A stretch of DNA of 64,000 bases from Capilliphycus robustus. GTDB taxonomy: Bacteria > Cyanobacteriota > Cyanobacteriia > Cyanobacteriales > Microcoleaceae. How positions within the stretch are numbered: position 1 is the stretch's first letter; each line of letters opens with the position of its first letter. The notes beneath the pieces are model-generated. The model was not told the DNA's origin. It searched no databases and worked only from the letters and a program-made list of their open reading frames with translations. The stretch is taken from the NCBI RefSeq assembly GCF_034932365.1, contig NZ_JAYGHR010000074.1, positions 1 to 64,000 on the forward strand. Direction: 5' to 3'. Positions 62,007-64,000 of this stretch are shown here, piece by piece. The translations under genes were made by a program, and so were the position numbers.

Positions 62007-62792
62007 TCACAACTCGACAATAACGGGGGTATGATCGCTGGGTTTTTCTAGGGTTCTGGGGGTTTTATCAATGATACAACTTTTGGCTTTATCATACAGA
62101 GATGAACTCAAATAATGATGATCGATGCGCCATCCTTTGTTACGCGGAAACGATGCGGCGCGATAGTCCCACCAACTAAATTGTCCGCTTTCAGTGTTAA
62201 ATTTACGGAAGGCGTCGGCTAACCCTAAGTCTAGAATTTCTGTTAAGGCTTGACGTTCAGCTTCTGAAGCCATGATATGATTTTCTCGACCTTTTGGATC
62301 GTGAATATCTCGATCTTCTAAGGCGATGTTAAAGTCTCCACAAACACAAATATTTGGGGTTTGTTCTAGGGTTTTTTGCAGATATTCTTTTAAGAGTTTT
62401 AACCAACTAAGTTTATAGATATATTTTTCACTTCCGACGCTGGCACCATTGGGAACGTACAAATTTATGATTCTAATTCCGTCAAGAGTTCCGGCGATCA
62501 CTCGTTTTTGTTCATCAAAGGTTTGAACGGTATTTGGATCTAGAATAGCAGCAAAGCCAACGGTAACATCTTCTAACGGTTGACGGCTAAAAATGGCGAC
62601 TCCGTTATAAGCTTTTTGTCCAGAAATAGAAAGATGATACCCTAAATCTTCAAAAGGAACTCGGGGAAATTGTTGATCCGTAACCTTTGTTTCTTGTAAA
62701 CACAAAATATCAACAGGGTTAGTCTGTAACCAACCTAAAACTTGTTCTTGACGGGTACGAATTGAGTTAACATTCCAAGTCGCAATTTTCAT
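62007..62792 (-). CDS. xth: exodeoxyribonuclease III
   Basis: A 261-residue AP endonuclease/3'-5' exonuclease of base-excision repair. MKIATWNVNSIRTRQEQVLG gives the metal Asn, LCLQETKVTDQQFP the catalytic Glu, VYVP-type NLYVPNGASVGSEK, then CGDFNIALEDRDIHDP, and WWDYRAASFPRNKGWRIDHH with SDHTPVIVEL at the end. All family residues are present. The gene is transcribed away from the repeat region before the acetolactate synthase-like gene. Confidence 0.97.
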   Translation of the reverse strand: MKIATWNVNSIRTRQEQVLGWLQTNPVDILCLQETKVTDQQFPRVPFEDLGYHLSISGQKAYNGVAIFSRQPLEDVTVGFAAILDPNTVQTFDEQKRVIAGTLDGIRIINLYVPNGASVGSEKYIYKLSWLKLLKEYLQKTLEQTPNICVCGDFNIALEDRDIHDPKGRENHIMASEAERQALTEILDLGLADAFRKFNTESGQFSWWDYRAASFPRNKGWRIDHHYLSSSLYDKAKSCIIDKTPRTLEKPSDHTPVIVEL

Positions 62793-62903
62793 TATAAATT
62801 GAGAAAATCAGTTAGTTCTAAATTGCTCCCTTTGATTATTGTTACAGAAAAGGGTTCATTTTGGCAATCTATATTATTTTAATAAGCTACAACTCAGTCG
62901 GCT

Positions 62904-63034
62904 GGGTGAGAGTAAAAAGTTGGTGATCTCAGCAGTTGAATAATTGGTTGTCACCCACTGAGTAATATCAGTAGGGTGGGTGACAGCAAAAAGTTGGTGA
63001 TCTCAGCAGTTGAATAATTGGTTGTCACCCACCC
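62904..63034. repeat. 53-bp repeat pair with inverted ends
   Basis: Two near-identical units, 62904-62956 and 62978-63030, start GGGTGAGAG or GGGTGACAG and end TTGTCACCC, so each can fold on itself. The shared core contains AAAAAGTTGGTGATCTCAGC and GTTGAATAATTG. The spacer TACTGATATTACTCAG (read reversed) separates them. A short hairpin with a T-run (ACCCG, CGGGT, TTTTT at 63031-63053) follows on the plus strand. Confidence 0.85.
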
Positions 63035-63053
63035 GAAAATAAAGCGGGTTTTT
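63031..63053 (+). terminator. hairpin with T-run
   Basis: ACCCG pairs with CGGGT across AAAATAAAG and is followed by TTTTT, oriented to stop plus-strand transcripts. Both neighbours are on the minus strand, so its target is unclear. Confidence 0.45.
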
Positions 63054-63057
63054 TAGC

Positions 63058-64000
63058 TTAAATCGGACAAGATAAGCCTTCTGAACGTTGACTAAAACGA
63101 GCGTTTTCTCGATAGTCAACGGGACAATCAATTACAGCCGGAACATCTTGAGCGAGTGCTTCTTTTAAGATAGGAACTAAGTCCGTTGCTGACTCAACCC
63201 GATAGCCTTTTAACCCCATACTTTCGGCAAATTTGACAAAATCAGGATTCCCAAATTTAATGAAGGAAGAATCACCATAATGGTCTTCTTGCTTCCATTC
63301 AATTAAGCCGTAACCGCCATCATTAAAAACGAGCGTTACAAAAGCCGTTCCGACTCGTAAAGCTGTTTCTAACTCTTGGCAATTCATCATAAACCCACCA
63401 TCGCCTGTCGCCGCCACAACTTTTAAATGGGGATTCACTAATTTAGCCGCCATTGCACCGGGAATCGCAATTCCCATCGCTGCAAAGCCATTAGAAATGA
63501 TACAAGTATTGGGGCGATCGCAATGAAAATGACGAGCGATCCACATTTTATGAGCGCCAACATCAGAGATGACAATATCCTCTGGCCCTAACACCTGACG
63601 CAAATCATAAATGAGTTTTTGGGGTTTAATGGGGAAGCCATCATCATCAGCATATTGTTCGTAGTCGCGACGAATTTCTGAGCGTAATTTTAACGCATAA
63701 GGTTCAGGTTTTCCCGCGCGATCTGAACGGCGCAAAATCTCATTGAGCGAGTCTGAAATATCGCCAACAATTTCAGCAATGGGGATATAACTACTATCGA
63801 CTTCAGCCGGAGTAGCACTAATGTGAATAATCGGGATTTTGCCTTCGGGGTTCCACTTTTTAGGAGAATATTCAATCAAGTCGTAACCAATGGCAATCAC
63901 CAAATCCGTTTTATCAAAAGCACAACTAATATAATCCCGCTTTTGTAATCCCGTTGTCCACAAAGAAAGGGGATGAGTATAGGGAATAGCACCTTTCCCC
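63058..64000 (-). CDS. acetolactate synthase-like TPP enzyme, 5' end outside the window
   Basis: The frame runs past the right edge; visible are about 313 C-terminal residues beginning GKGAIPYTHPLSLWTTGLQK. The middle nucleotide-binding domain has DLVIAIGYDLIEYSP. The thiamine pyrophosphate domain has ISNGFAAMGIAIPGAMAAKL and the metal motif GDGGFMMN with FNDGGYGLIEW. The end, PAVIDCPVDYREN, resembles catabolic acetolactate synthases (AlsS type) more than IlvB. Other TPP enzymes of the family are not excluded because the N-terminal domain is unseen. Confidence 0.85.
   Translation of the reverse strand, partial: GKGAIPYTHPLSLWTTGLQKRDYISCAFDKTDLVIAIGYDLIEYSPKKWNPEGKIPIIHISATPAEVDSSYIPIAEIVGDISDSLNEILRRSDRAGKPEPYALKLRSEIRRDYEQYADDDGFPIKPQKLIYDLRQVLGPEDIVISDVGAHKMWIARHFHCDRPNTCIISNGFAAMGIAIPGAMAAKLVNPHLKVVAATGDGGFMMNCQELETALRVGTAFVTLVFNDGGYGLIEWKQEDHYGDSSFIKFGNPDFVKFAESMGLKGYRVESATDLVPILKEALAQDVPAVIDCPVDYRENARFSQRSEGLSCPI

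Overview
The window reads as chromosomal DNA of a filamentous cyanobacterium. It carries the split-b ATP synthase operon in cyanobacterial order (atp1, a, c, b', b, delta, alpha, gamma), the petC-petA pair of the cytochrome b6f complex, a tocopherol cyclase, a GT5 glycogen synthase, many cyanobacteria-restricted families (DUF3370, DUF3067, DUF1995, Uma2, UPF0175) and very frequent GCGATCGC (HIP1) octamers. The abundance of small palindromes, MITE-like elements and eroded toxin-antitoxin loci resembles the Oscillatoria/Planktothrix/Lyngbya group. That placement is an inference.

Layout. 0-1.1 kb: 3' end of a TnpB-type gene with its IS right end, then an esterase on the minus strand. 1.4-4.4 kb: uvrA. 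4.4-6.5 kb: an array of small palindromes, then a formylglycine-enzyme-like (CLec fold) gene whose C-terminus has the codon signature of a diversity-generating-retroelement variable region, then another palindrome set. 6.5-11.5 kb: DUF3370 lipoprotein, Uma2, alaS. 11.5-15.3 kb: accessory zone of small toxin/antitoxin-like genes, several visibly broken (a frameshifted XRE regulator, a PIN stub, a ParE with an in-frame stop), plus a coiled-coil protein with a nuclease-like domain. 15.3-21.4 kb: tocopherol cyclase, a tRNA-Arg(CCU) split by a group I intron, glgA, ROK glucokinase, GNAT, alpha/beta hydrolase. 21.5-27.9 kb: one 2113-residue secreted mosaic protein (DUF4347, beta-helix, lamin-tail, Calx-beta, Pro/Thr linker, RTX). 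28-38 kb: phosphatase, DUF1995, cysteine desulfurase, a phospholipase-D/EF-hand/HhH fusion, a methyltransferase-like membrane protein, Uma2, UPF0175, proS. 38-44.1 kb: atp operon with a clear terminator. 44.7-53 kb: upp, YggT, aroE, a P-loop ATPase/J-domain membrane protein pair, an M15-like protein, an HD-domain protein. 53.5-57 kb: a zinc-ribbon/adenylate cyclase/ATPase/TPR regulator. 57-60.5 kb: small secreted protein, a MITE, DUF3067, petC-petA. 61-64 kb: vapB with a MITE-interrupted vapC, xth, and a 5'-truncated acetolactate synthase-like gene.

The most unusual signals are: (1) the candidate DGR variable protein at 5221-6174 with a GC-rich hairpin just beyond its stop and no reverse transcriptase in the window; (2) the fixed-order palindrome array at 4447-5015 with further copies at 6270-6386 and 30.1-30.3 kb; (3) imperfect duplications of the 3' tails of alaS and petA next to small accessory genes; (4) a 100-bp TA-flanked element that splits vapC and whose removal restores the frame exactly; and (5) several MITE families with visible terminal inverted repeats. 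Housekeeping calls rest on strong family motifs. Accessory calls are marked with lower confidence.
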